From the NCBI GenBank assembly GCA_037178855.1, contig JASJZC010000007.1:5890001-5954000 (forward strand): a DNA stretch of 64,000 bases, given 5' to 3'. Shown piece after piece: positions 49,801 through 60,890 of this stretch; within the stretch, counting starts at the first letter, position 1, and the number at the start of each line of letters is the position of its first letter. Under the pieces are notes generated by a model. The model was not told the DNA's origin, did no database searches, and saw nothing but the letters and a program-made list of their open reading frames with translations. The stretch comes from Oscheius sp. JU75 (Eukaryota > Nematoda > Chromadorea > Rhabditida > Rhabditidae). Both the position numbers and the translations under genes were made by a program.

Positions 49801-52800
49801 CAGATGGAGTACGTGTATGGGAGACTGTATGGTTCTGTCCATCAACTCCAGTTTCAATGGACAGTACATGACCGCCAGTATGTACACTTGTGACCCGACC
49901 ACCATCTGTACTTCTCTCAATATGACCAACAGATGCCACCAACTCGAACCTGGAGTGGAAGGATGCTGTTGTTCCGATTCCGCATGCATTGATCCCACCA
50001 AGAACCCTCCCAAGTTCCCCAGAGGACGTCCTCTTACTTGCTACAACGGAGTCGTCTCCGGATACAACAACTTGTCTGCTGGAGCTGAACAATCCTGCGA
50101 TGGATCCTGTGCCTCTCTTTCATCTATGGTTAATGGTGTCAACTTCACTGTCTTCTCTTGTGTTCCCAAACAAATCTGCAGCCAGCTTAGTCTTTATGAC
50201 AACTGTCAGACAATCCAGGCTGATCGTGCTATCACTGGATGTTGTTGTGACAATGCTGACAACTGTAACATCTTCGGATATCACGTTCCTCCTCCAGCTC
50301 CGCGTGAACACGACTTCCCCATTGTCTGCTTCCAGGGAATCTACTTGAACAACAAAGGAATTTCCATCGCTGGGTAAGAAGAGTTAAAAAATTTGACTCC
50401 GTTTTTCAGTTGGCAAACTTGTATGGGAGACTGTGCTCTCGTTTCCTTCAACACCACTGTGAACGGAGCCAACATGCAAGCTGATTGGTATACTTGCGAT
50501 CCCGCTGCGGTGTGTCACCAATTGAGTATGAATTACAGCTAATTTTTATTAGTTTGTGCTTTCAGACGTTGTCAACAGATGTCACCAGGTTGAGCCAGGA
50601 ATCAGTGGCTGCTGTTGTGAGACCGATGCCTGTCTTGATCCCACTCGTACCCCTGCCAAGAAACCTGGACCGCCTCTGAAGTGCTACGTTGGAGTCAAGT
50701 CCGTCCAGGGACTTAAAACCAACATTGATGTGGGAGCAGAAACCTTCTGTGACGGAATGTGCGGTAACATTCACGGTCTCGTTGGTGCCTACAACGTTTC
50801 CACCTACTTCTGTGCTCCGATGAACCTCTGCAAATCTCTTGAGCTTAACAACAACCAGAGACAGCTTCCTGGAGATCGCTTTATCACTGCCTATTGCTGC
50901 GACCTCGGAGACAACTGTAACGTCAGAGATCGCGTAAGTGTCAGGCACTCATGTGAGCTAACATCTTGTTTTTAGGCTATTAACACCACCAGACCGGTCA
51001 GTCCTCCCGAGTACCCTGTTTCCTGCTACTCCGGAGTCTTCGTCAACGGAATGAGAGTGTCCGATGGAGGTTGGATGTCTTGCAACGGAGACTGTGCTCT
51101 CCTCAGCATGAACTCTACCTTTGCCAACGGAACCAGTGTCACTGCCGAGCTCTACACTTGCGATCCTACTTCCGTCTGCCGTGGTCTTAACCTCACCAAT
51201 AGCTGTGCAACCGTCGAGGATGGACTCATGGGATGTTGTTGTGATAGCAATGGATGTCTTGACCCCACCAGAATGCCACCCAAGAGACCTGGACAGCTCT
51301 ACTGCTACGCTGGAATACAATCCGACATGGCCAACGTTAGCACTGGAGCTGCTGTTGCTTGCAGTGGAAAGTGTGGCTCGCTCAATGGAAATCTTGCTGG
51401 ATACAATGTCTCTATCTTCGCTTGTGTCGACAGCGCTGTCTGCCGTGGACTCAATCTCTATGACGACTGTACCAACATCCCTGGAGACCGTGAAGTCAGA
51501 GCTTGCTGCTGTGACAACTACAGCTACTGTAACACTCGTCGCCACAACATCACCAGCATTCCTACCCCTAACCCCAACACCGAGTTCCCAATTTCTTGTT
51601 GGAACGGTCTTCGTCTCAACGGCCAAGACATTTCTCCTGGACGCTGGCAGGTTTGCAACGGTGACTGTGCTTCTATCCAGATGAACACCACCATCAATGG
51701 AACCTCCCACTCTCTCAGCCTCTACGCTTGTGACCCGACATCTGTCTGCACTGCTCTCAGTAGGTTAACTAAAAAACAGGGAACAAGCATAGTTTAGAAA
51801 CGAGAAACTCGTGTAACACTATCGAGCCTGGACTTTACGGTTGCTGTTGTGATACTGATGGTTGCATCAATCCTATGAAGAACAAGAGCCCTGACAACCC
51901 GCTTACCTGCTTCGTCGGAGTTCAATCCAACTACAGCCCTGCTTTCGCTGCTGGAATCGGAGCCACTGTCTACTGTAGCGGAAGATGTGCCTCGCTCCAA
52001 GGACAAGTTGGAGGATTCAACACCACCACCTTCCACTGTGTTGACACTAGCATCTGCAAGTATCTTCAGCTCGACAACGCTTGCAGCAGTCTGAGCAGCG
52101 GTGATCGTGAAGTACAAACTTGCTGTTGTGACAACGGACCTACCTGCAACGTCGTTCAGGCTGGAGTCTCCATTTCAACCCCCAATGTTCAGAACTCTAC
52201 TGAGCCCTACATTGCCTGCTATTCTGGAATTTGGCTCAACGGAAAGAAGATTACTCCCGGATCTTACCAGGCTTGCCAAGGAGACTGTGCTTCTGTTGAA
52301 ATTAACACCGTTCTCAACGGAAATAACCACACTGCCACTCTCTACACCTGTGATCCAGCCACTGTCTGCCGCTCTCTGAATACCACTAACAACTGCGGAA
52401 TCCTTGAGCCTGGTCTCAAGGGATGCTGTTGCGACAGCGACGCCTGTATCGATCCCACCAACAACCGCTCTCCCGACAGATCTGTCTACTGCTACGTCGG
52501 AGTTTACAACGGTGCGCTCAACAATAGCATCGGAGATCAGGTTCTCTGCGACGGTGGAAGACGGTGCATGTCTCTGGCGACCAAAGTTAACGGCAACATG
52601 ATGAAGGCTTACGCTTGTGTTGCGCAAACAATCTGCGCCGGACTTGGTATTGATGGAACCTGCACGACTACTCCTAACGATCAAGCTGTTACGGCCTGCT
52701 GTTGTGACAAATCTAATATGTGCAACGTCGGAACTGAGGTTGTCGGAACCAACATTCCCAAGCTTAATTTCACTGGAAATCCCATTGCCTGCTGGTCTGG

Positions 52801-55800
52801 ACTTTATGTCAACGGCATTGCTACAGGAAATGCTGGATGGAGCAACTGCAAGGGTGACTGCGCAGCAATTCAATTGACGACCACTGCCCTTGGAATGAAT
52901 AACACTGCTACCCTCTACACCTGCGATCCTGCTACTGTCTGCAAACAGCTTAACATCGACAACACCTGTGGAACTCTCGACCAGATTCCTGGCCTCACCG
53001 GGTGCTGCTGCAGCTCTGATGCTTGCTTGGATGCCAACTCAATCGTCCCCAAGTCTCAGCAAATGACCTGCTATGCCGGAGTCGTCACCAGCTACTCGAA
53101 CAACCCAGGAGGAATCATGGCTGGTGCCCCAGTCAAGTGTAACGGTCGTTGCGCTTCACTTGCGTCCACTGTCTCCGGTTACAATGTCACTATCTACCAA
53201 TGCATCTCGACCAATGTCTGCCAGATGTTAGGAATTGACGGATCCTGTAGCACCATCTATCAGGATCGTGCCATCACCGGATGCTGCTGTTCTAACTCGG
53301 ATTACTGTAACATTCAAGGAACTGGAGTGAGTTGCCTTCATCTTACGTACACAAAACGAGATTAAGATTGCTCCTCCACGATTCATGAACTACACAGAAC
53401 CTGTCATCGCCTGCTACAATGGTCTCTGGCTGAACAACGCTCCCATCGCTGACGGCGGATACACCGGGTGTAACGGAAAGTGCTCTTCCATCAGTCTCAA
53501 CACCACTGTCAACGGAACTTCTCAAACAGCTACCCTCTACACTTGCGACCCCGCCACTGTCTGCTCTCAGCTCAGTAAGCCCTTCACTGTGCGTTTTATA
53601 CGTGATTTTCAGATTTGACTAACACCTGCGGATCACCTGAACCTGGAATCACTGGTTGCTGTTGCGATTCTGACGCTTGCATCGACCCTAATTACAACAG
53701 ATATCCTGGCCGCGGACTCACTTGTTACGTTGGAGTATGGAACGGCGCTACCAAGCAGAGCATGGGAGTCGATGTACTGTTACTATTTTCTAATCGTTTT
53801 GAAAAAACATATATTTAGTCTATGTGCGATGGCAAGTGCGCATCTATTTACACTTACGTCAACAACCAGAAGTACAAGGCCTACTTCTGCCTCAATCAGA
53901 AACAAGCTGAGACACTCAACGTTGACAATGGCTGCAGAAGAATTCCTGCTGATCGTGAAGTCGAAGCCTGTGTCTGCGACGATACGAACAACTGCAACGT
54001 GAAATCAGACGAAAATGTTCTTCAGAACCCGCTTAATACCAGCGTAAGCAATTTTCAAAGCCCCTAAGCTCGTTATTATCAGTATTCTGGAAACCCGATC
54101 GCTTGCTGGAATGGTCTTTACGTCAACGGAAACGCTCAAGGATCTGTCGGATGGAACGGCTGCAAGGGAATGTGCGCTTCTGCTCAATGGCAGACTTCCC
54201 TCAATGGAACTAACCACACTCTCACTTTCTACACATGCGACCCTGCTGCTGCCTGTTCCGCCATGGGTCTCGTCAACAGTTGTGGACAAGTCGATGCTAT
54301 TCCTGGCCTTACCGGTTGCTGTTGCAGTTCTGACGCTTGCATGGATGCCACCTCTATATATCCCAAAAACCAAAACCTCAACTGCTACGCTGGAATTGTG
54401 ACTCCCTGGTCATCTGCTCCTGGAGGTATTATGGCCGGAGCTTCGGTTAAATGTAACGGTCGCTGCGCCTCCCTGTCCTCCACACTCAATGGATACAACT
54501 TCACAGCTTATCAATGTATCTCCACCAATATCTGTCAGACTCTCGGGATTGACGGAGCTTCCGCTACTCTTACTGCTGACCGTGACATCACTGGATACTG
54601 TTGCTCCACTGGAGATTACTGCAATATTGCTGGAACAAACGTATTATTTTGGGTTGCTTGCATAAGAAATGTTTTCAGATCGCTACTCCAAAACCTCCTA
54701 CCTATACTGAGCCACCTATCTCCTGCTACAGTGGTCTATGGGTCAACGGAAACGCTACTGCCGTCGGTGGCTACATTGGCTGCCAAGGAAAGTGTGCCTC
54801 CATCAGCTTGACAACCACCCTAATGGGAGCTGCTCAAACAGCTACTCTCTACACTTGCGACCCCGCCACTGTCTGCTCTCAGCTCAGTAAGCCCTTCACT
54901 GTGCGTTTTATACATGATTTTCAGATTTGACTAACACCTGCGGATCACCTGAACCTGGAATCACTGGTTGCTGTTGCGATTCTGACGCTTGCATCGACCC
55001 TAATTACAACAGATATCCTGGCCGCGGACTCACTTGTTACGTTGGAGTATGGAACGGCGCTACCAAGCAGAGCATGGGAGTCGATGTACTGTTACTATTT
55101 TCTAATCGTTTTGAAAAAACATATATTTAGTCTATGTGCGATGGCAAGTGCGCATCTATTTACACTTACGTCAACAACCAGAAGTACAAGGCCTACTTCT
55201 GCCTCAATCAGAAACAAGCTGAGACACTCAACGTTGACAATGGCTGCAGAAGAATTCCTGCTGATCGTGAAGTCGAAGCCTGTGTCTGCGACGATACGAA
55301 CAACTGCAACGTGAAATCAGACGAAAATGTTCTTCAGAACCCGCTTAATACCAGCGTAAGCAATTTTCAAAGCCCCTAAGCTCGTTATTATCAGTATTCT
55401 GGAAACCCGATCGCTTGCTGGAATGGTCTTTACGTCAACGGAAACGCTCAAGGATCTGTCGGATGGAACGGCTGCAAGGGAATGTGCGCTTCTGCTCAAT
55501 GGCAGACTTCCCTCAATGGAACTAACCACACTCTCACTTTCTACACATGCGACCCTGCCGCTGCCTGTTCCGCCATGGGTCTCGTCAACAGTTGTGGACA
55601 AGTCGATGCTATTCCTGGCCTTACCGGTTGCTGTTGCAGTTCTGACGCTTGCATGGATGCCACCTCTATATATCCCAAAAACCAAAACCTTAACTGCTAC
55701 GCTGGAATTGTGACTCCCTGGTCATCTGCTCCTGGAGGTATTATGGCCGGAGCTTCGGTTAAATGTAACGGTCGCTGCGCCTCCCTGTCCTCCACACTCA

Positions 55801-57167
55801 ATGGATACAACTTCACAGCTTATCAATGTATCTCCACCAATATCTGTCAGACTCTCGGGATTGACGGAGCTTCCGCTATTCTTCCTGCTGACCGTGACAT
55901 CACTGGATACTGTTGCTCCACTGGAGATTACTGCAATATTGCTGGAACAAACGTATTATTTTGGGTTGCTTGCATAAGAAATGTTTTCAGATCGCTACTC
56001 CGAACCCTCCTACCTATACTGAGCCACCTATTTCCTGCTACAGTGGTCTGTGGGTCAACGGAAGCGCTACTGCCGTCGGTGGTTACATTGGCTGCCAAGG
56101 AAAGTGTGCCTCCATCAGCTTGACAACCACCCTAATGGGAGCTGCTCAAACAGCTACCCTCTACACTTGCGACCCCGCCACTGTCTGCTCTCAGCTCAGT
56201 AGGTCACCTTGTATATTTTGTCATACGTTCATTCTAGACCTGTACAACTCTTGTGGAACTCCTGAGACTGGAGTCAGGGGCTGCTGTTGCGACTCCGATG
56301 CCTGTATTGATCCGAACTACAACAGATCTCCTGACCGCAATCTCAGTTGCTATGTCGGAGCCTGGAATGCTGCTAACAACGGAAGTGTTGGCGACTACGT
56401 AGGTTATCTTGTTGAGCCCTTTTTGAATAAATTTTTAAGACCACCTGCAACGGAAAGTGTGCTTCTATCTCCACCACGCAGAACCAGACGCTATATAAGG
56501 TGTACTTCTGCCTCAATGCTCAACTCCCTGAATCTCTCGGAGTCGACAACGGCTGCAAACCTATTCTACCTGATAACTCCACCGAAGCTTGCGTCTGTGA
56601 CAACGTGGATAACTGCAACATCAAGCCTGGAGAGTTCCCTGCATCGAATGCCATCAACGTCACCGTAACCTATAACCTTTTTGTTCCTGTAAGAGTTAAA
56701 TTTAGTACGATGCTCCTCCAATCACCTGCTGGAGCGGAGCTTATGTCAATGGACAGAAACAAGGTTCAGTTGGCTGGGTCGGCTGTACTGGAAACTGTGC
56801 TTCCATCCAGCTCAATACCACCGTCCAAGGAAAGAACAACACCCTCGTTCTATACACTTGTGATCCTGCTGCAGCATGTAAAGCTCTCGGTAAGCGTTTG
56901 CACATACATCTCTTTTGATCCCAAAAACTTTGACTATTTCATTTTTTTTTCTCAGGACTGAGCAACACGTGCCTCGGTGTCGACGCTATCCCTGGGCTTC
57001 TTGGATGCTGTTGTGACCAGAATGCCTGTATGACAAGTGACTCCATCTACCCCAATTTGAACAACAACAACGGAAGCACAGCGAAGCCTGGCGGTTCGTC
57101 TTCTGTGTTGCCCACTGCCCTTGTCATCGCTTTCACTGCTGTATATACTTTGTTGCGGCAAGACTAG
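46897..57167 (+). CDS. Giant secreted protein of about 31 ET-like ten-cysteine modules, probable GPI anchor
   Basis: A signal peptide (MRLGVLLALVATGLALDC) is followed by about 31 modules of roughly 75-100 residues and a C-terminal Ser/Gly-rich linker with a hydrophobic tail (VLPTALVIAFTAVYTLL) that fits GPI attachment. Modules alternate. Type A reads CYSGLWVNG, GxCxGxCASI, YTCDPATVC, GCCCDSDAC; type B reads CYVGV, CxGKCASL, a C...C pair before LGI, DREITGCCC and a final C. This resembles the nematode ET module (8-10 conserved Cys), which I infer from memory. Exons are long and separated by 36-60-nt introns. Asn-x-Ser/Thr sites are very frequent. Codon use is strongly biased (GGA, AAC, CTC), suggesting high expression. 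The product would exceed 3000 residues. It is likely a cell-surface or cuticle protein; function is unknown. I could not check every splice join. Confidence 0.8.
53524..56147 (+). repeat. Tandem 1312-bp segmental duplication inside the module gene
   Basis: Two copies, about 53524-54835 and 54836-56147, are nearly identical across exons and introns (e.g. the introns at 53573 and 54885 differ by one base). Each copy carries four modules in B-A-B-A order. All internal features repeat at exactly 1312 bp. Confidence 0.9.
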
Positions 57168-57230
57168 AGTTGTCATCTTAGATTTTCCCAAATCTCATGA
57201 GTATGCAAATATTTTGTTGATGAGAAATGA

Positions 57231-57236
57231 AATAAA
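57231..57236 (+). terminator. Poly(A) signal AATAAA of the module gene
   Basis: AATAAA 64 nt after the stop codon at 57167. Confidence 0.6.
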
Positions 57237-57288
57237 GAGTTTATTATTTAATCTTCGAACTTTGTTGAGTTAGTGAATTGCTAAGTTA

Positions 57289-57660
57289 GTGCAGCACGCG
57301 CGCCCCATGCGTCTGAGGTCAGTAAAGGCTAAAAAAAACCAGGACCTCAACTGCTATGCTGGAATTGTGACTATCTGCTCATCTGCCCATGGAGCTTCGG
57401 TTAAATGTAGCGGTTGCTGTGTCTCTCTGTCCTCCACACTCAACGGATACAACTTCACAGCTGATCAATCAATCTCCACCAATATCTGTCAGACTCTCGG
57501 GATTGACGGAGCTTCCGCTACTCTTACTGCTGACCGTGACATCACTGGATACTGTTGCTCCACTGGAGATTACTGCAACATTACACAAACGTGTTATTTT
57601 GGATTGCTTGCATAACAAATTTTTTCAGATCACTACTCCGAAACCTTCTACCTGTACTGC
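57289..57660 (+). pseudogene. Broken copy of a type-B cysteine module
   Basis: Reads DLNCYAGIVT, CSGCC, SLSSTLNGYNFTA, DRDITGYCCSTGDYCN, then the intron and the start of the next exon as in the functional gene. It is closest to the 54370-54640 module but has internal losses and no start. Confidence 0.75.
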
Positions 57661-57800
57661 AGAACAGGCAGCGGCAGGATCGCAAGTGTAGAGAGTGAAC
57701 GTGTTGTTGGCTCTATTAAGAGTAAGCCCTGCATAGAAGTACTCCAGCCAACGGATCCTTGTGCAAAACCGTTTACGTACAGACCATTCCAACAGGCAAT
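57660..57800 (-). pseudogene. Inverted fragment of a type-A cysteine module
   Basis: On the minus strand it reads IACWNGLYVNG, GSVGW and, further on, SLYTCDPAAACSA, that is, a type-A module in the orientation opposite to all others, with internal damage. Confidence 0.7.
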
Positions 57801-57939
57801 AGTTTTTTCAACGAACTAAATGTGATAGGCAAATGAAATGACCGTGAAAACCCTCAGGGTTCTCTAGAACATTTTCTCCAACATGAACGTTACAATGAAG
57901 CTTGCGTTTATGATTGTTTACACAATTACAAACACAAGC

Positions 57940-58630
57940 TTCAAGCTTTCGATCGTGCTTCCATTTCTACTTACCAGAACAACAACCTGGGCGGCCTCAA
58001 TGCTCATCAGACTGAATCTCTTGGAGTCGACAACGGCTGCAGGCATATTCCATCTGATTACTCCATCGTAACTTGCGTCAGTGATGATTCGAACAATTGC
58101 AGCATCAAGACTGGCAGAAAAGGTTTTTATTGTTTATTCCAGCTTTGAACAATACTTATGGCAACCTGGATGCATCTTCTGGACTTATCGGCCGTTGGTG
58201 CGATCGAAACGCCTGTGATTTTGTGATTCAATTTATCCGACGGTTTCAAACTCTACTAACATCCCTGCAACAAACAGCAACACACGCTCATCGATAACTA
58301 CAATGAACTGTTTTGCGGGAATTGTCACTTCCTGTTCCTTCGATCAGACGGCTTTCCCTTCATTGCCTATCAGTGCATTGACGCACGCGTTTGCCAGACA
58401 CTCACAATTGACAATACATGCCACACCCTCACAACCGACCGAGACATTATGGGTTGCTGCTGCCAGCTTCAACGAACCGACAAATGCATGTTATAGTGGA
58501 CTTGGGTTCATAGAAATGCTACCGATGGTGGCTACACTGCCTGCCAAAGAAAATGCGCCTCGATTAGCATTACTACATACTTTTCTGGAAAACCGATCAC
58601 TGCGATGGGAGCAGATGTAACAAAATGTTG
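57940..58630 (+). pseudogene. Decayed run of B and A modules
   Basis: Pieces in changing frames: a B module with ESLGVDNGCR and DDSNNCS (57960-58130), an A-module tail SSGLIGRWCDRNAC (58150-58220), a B module starting NCFAGIVTSC (58303) with TDRDIMGCCC (58430), then an A start CYSGLG (58490). Stops and frameshifts between them rule out a normal gene. Confidence 0.65.
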
Positions 58631-58639
58631 TTAAACAAA

Positions 58640-58910
58640 ATTAACAGCTTTTCAGACTTAATGTGACGGGAAGTGCGCTTCAATCTACATTTACATCAGT
58701 AACCAAATGTACAAGGCATATTTCTGCCTGAACCAGAGACAAACCGAAGCTTTGGGAGTCGATAATGGATGAACCATTTCCGCAGAGATGGAGAGGCTTG
58801 CGTTTGTGACAGTGCCAACAATTGCAAAGTTGATGCAGGAGAAAATGTTCTTCAGAACCCTATAAATACCAAAATTCATGTAATTTTTAATTCTCACTTT
58901 ATTGTATATC
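58640..58910 (+). pseudogene. Decayed type-B module left of the mariner element
   Basis: Reads CDGKCASIYIYIS, YKAYFCLNQRQTEALGVDNG, a broken stretch, then ACVCDSANNCK and VLQNPINTK, matching the B modules at 53820-54050 with a stop and a frameshift. The mariner element begins in the following intron-like sequence. Confidence 0.7.
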
Positions 58911-58916
58911 AATATA

Positions 58917-60100
58917 TTGGGTTGGTAAATAAGTCTTTTCGCTTTTTGTAAATATCAAAGGCACGAATGGAGCGTAAACGGCGGCTGATATCAACGATGT
59001 TTATGGCCAAAGGACGACGTCCACGAGGGTATGCCAGTTGTGGCTCTATCGCTTTCGATCTGGGGACAAAAGCGTCGAAGATGAGCCAAGATTAACTTTT
59101 GACGAATCGAAGTTGCTGCAGCTCGTGTATGAGAACAATCAGCAGACTACCTGTGAACTAGCAGAGGCACTGTCTGTCAGTCATGCTGCAGTGGAACATC
59201 ATTTGAAGCAATTGAGATTTATGAAGAAAATGGGCACTTGGTTGCCGCATGACCTCAGTGACACCCAGAAGTGGCAGCGCATGTCCGTCGCCCATTCTCT
59301 CCTGTCCAGGTATGAGAGGAAATCCTTTTCACCACGCCTAGTGATGGAGAATGAGAAGTGGGACGTAGGTAAACTTCCAAAGGAAGCGTCAATGGGTGGG
59401 TCCAGGGCAGACACCAAGTCCTGATGTGAAACCTGACACCCATCAAAAGAAGATTATGCTCTGTATTTTCTGGGAGATCAAGATGCTCATCTTTCGATTT
59501 TTTTCACGGACGAGAAGGTTTTCACGGTAGAGCAAGTTCTCAAAAAGCAAAACGATCAAATCTACGCAAAATCAAGTCCTCATACCGTCATTTGTCGTAA
59601 ATCTCATCCTCAATCCGTCATGGTTTTCGCAGGAATCACAAGCAACGGAAAAACGCCATTCATCTACGTGCCACAAGGTGTAAAAGTGAACAGTGCCAAC
59701 TATCTTGACCTTCTTCGTACCGAAATTTTGCCGTGGGCTCAAACACACTTTCAAAACAAGTCTTGGACGTATCAACAGGACTCGGCCCTCGCTCACAAAG
59801 CTCGTATTGTTCAAGACTTCTGTCGCCAGAACTTCCCAGGATCCATTTCAGCTCAAGAGTGGCCCTCCAATTCGCCTGATCTCAATCCACTTGAATACAG
59901 CGTCTAGTCGGTCTTGGAAGCCAAAGCCTGCTCAAAGCCCCATTCAACGCTTTAATCGCTCGAAAAAAAACGCCCTCCAAAAAGCTTGGAATGAGCTCGA
60001 CGGACAGTATCTGCGCGCCACAGTGCATGCCTTCCCGAAGCGCCTCAAGGCCTGCATGGATGCAGATGGAGAATATATTGAAATTTGATGCTGAATATTA
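58917..60100 (+). mobile_element. Inactive mariner-family transposon
   Basis: The left end TTGGGTTGGTAAATAAGTC, preceded by TA, is a typical mariner terminal repeat. The transposase is readable in pieces: RFRSGDKSVEDEPR, LSVSHAAVEHHLKQL, LPHDLS, PHSVMVFAGI, YQQDSALAHKA and WPSNSPDLNPLEYSV, then FPKRLKACMDADGEYIEI and a stop at 60088. Frameshifts near 59370-59620 and an in-frame stop after PLEYSV mean it is dead. I find no right terminal repeat, so the 3' end is truncated or eroded. It interrupts the decayed cysteine-module array. Confidence 0.85.
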
Positions 60101-60169
60101 TTTCTAGCTGTTCAATTAAAATATTTGTTGTTGTCCAGAGTCTATTAATGATCCGAGTCGCTTGCCAAG

Positions 60170-60460
60170 AACTCTTTTTCCGTAATTATGCGCCACCCTG
60201 TAATTGTCTTTGTGTGAATGAACGCTACAGCCGATGGAGGATATGTGTTTTGTCAAGGAAAATGTGCGTCTATCATGACTATCTCTCTTTCTGGACAGAC
60301 AAAAACTGCCACCCTATATAGTTGCGACCCGGCTACTGTTTGTGCTCAGTTTGATGAGATCAGTTCGTGTCTCTTCACGTTATCTTCCACGTCTAATTCG
60401 AACCTGGAGGTTACAAGGATGTTGTTACAATTCTGACGCTTGCCTCAACCCCAATCATCG
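60170..60460 (+). pseudogene. Decayed type-A module right of the mariner element
   Basis: In shifting frames: NATADGGYVFCQGKCASI, then TATLYSCDPATVCAQF, then a tail with SDACLNPN. It corresponds to the A modules at 54710-54890. Confidence 0.65.
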
Positions 60461-60502
60461 CAGACACAAGCTCCAAGTGTTGGGGCTTGTGTCTGCGATG
60501 AT
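60454..60502. repeat. 18-bp inverted repeat with 13-nt loop
   Basis: Left arm 60454-60471 (ATCATCGCAGACACAAGC) is the exact reverse complement of 60485-60502. The right arm is part of a B-module coding segment (ACVCDD). Confidence 0.9.
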
Positions 60503-60890
60503 AAGAACAGATCGCCTGACCGTGTTCTTTGATGCTACGTGGGAGCTTGGAAAGCGGCAACTAATGGAACTGTTGGAGATTACGTATGGGCTTACAATTT
60601 TGTTTGTAAGATACAAATTTTCCAGACAACTTGCAACAAAAAGTGTGCCTCTGTTTCAACCCATCAGAACAGCAAAAAGGCGAAGGCTTACTACTTCTGT
60701 CTCAAAATACAGCAGACTGAGGACAACGGCTGCAAAATATTCTAGCTGGTAGAAGTGTTGGGGCTTGTGAATTCTTGAATTTATATAAATTCTTTTAGTA
60801 CGACACTCCTTCCATCACATGCTGGAGTGGAGCTTATGTGGACAATGTCAAGACGGGACAAGTTGGATGGGTTGCTTGTACTGGAACTTT
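60485..60890 (+). pseudogene. Decayed B and A module fragments up to the Dispatched-like gene
   Basis: Segments read GACVCDDKNRSPDR, CYVGAWKAATNGTVGDYV, CNKKCASVS and TEDNGCKIF (60485-60750), then an A-module start SITCWSGAYVDN and GWVACTG (60800-60885). The last fragment runs straight into the stop codon of the minus-strand gene at 60889. Confidence 0.65.

Noticed and set aside
48286..53000. Long minus-strand ORFs (up to 250 codons) opposite the module gene
   Set aside because: They are frame shadows of the strongly codon-biased plus-strand repeats (Val/Ser/Thr-rich mirror sequence).
59038..60088. Mariner transposase as an active gene
   Set aside because: Frameshifts, an in-frame stop and no right terminal repeat.
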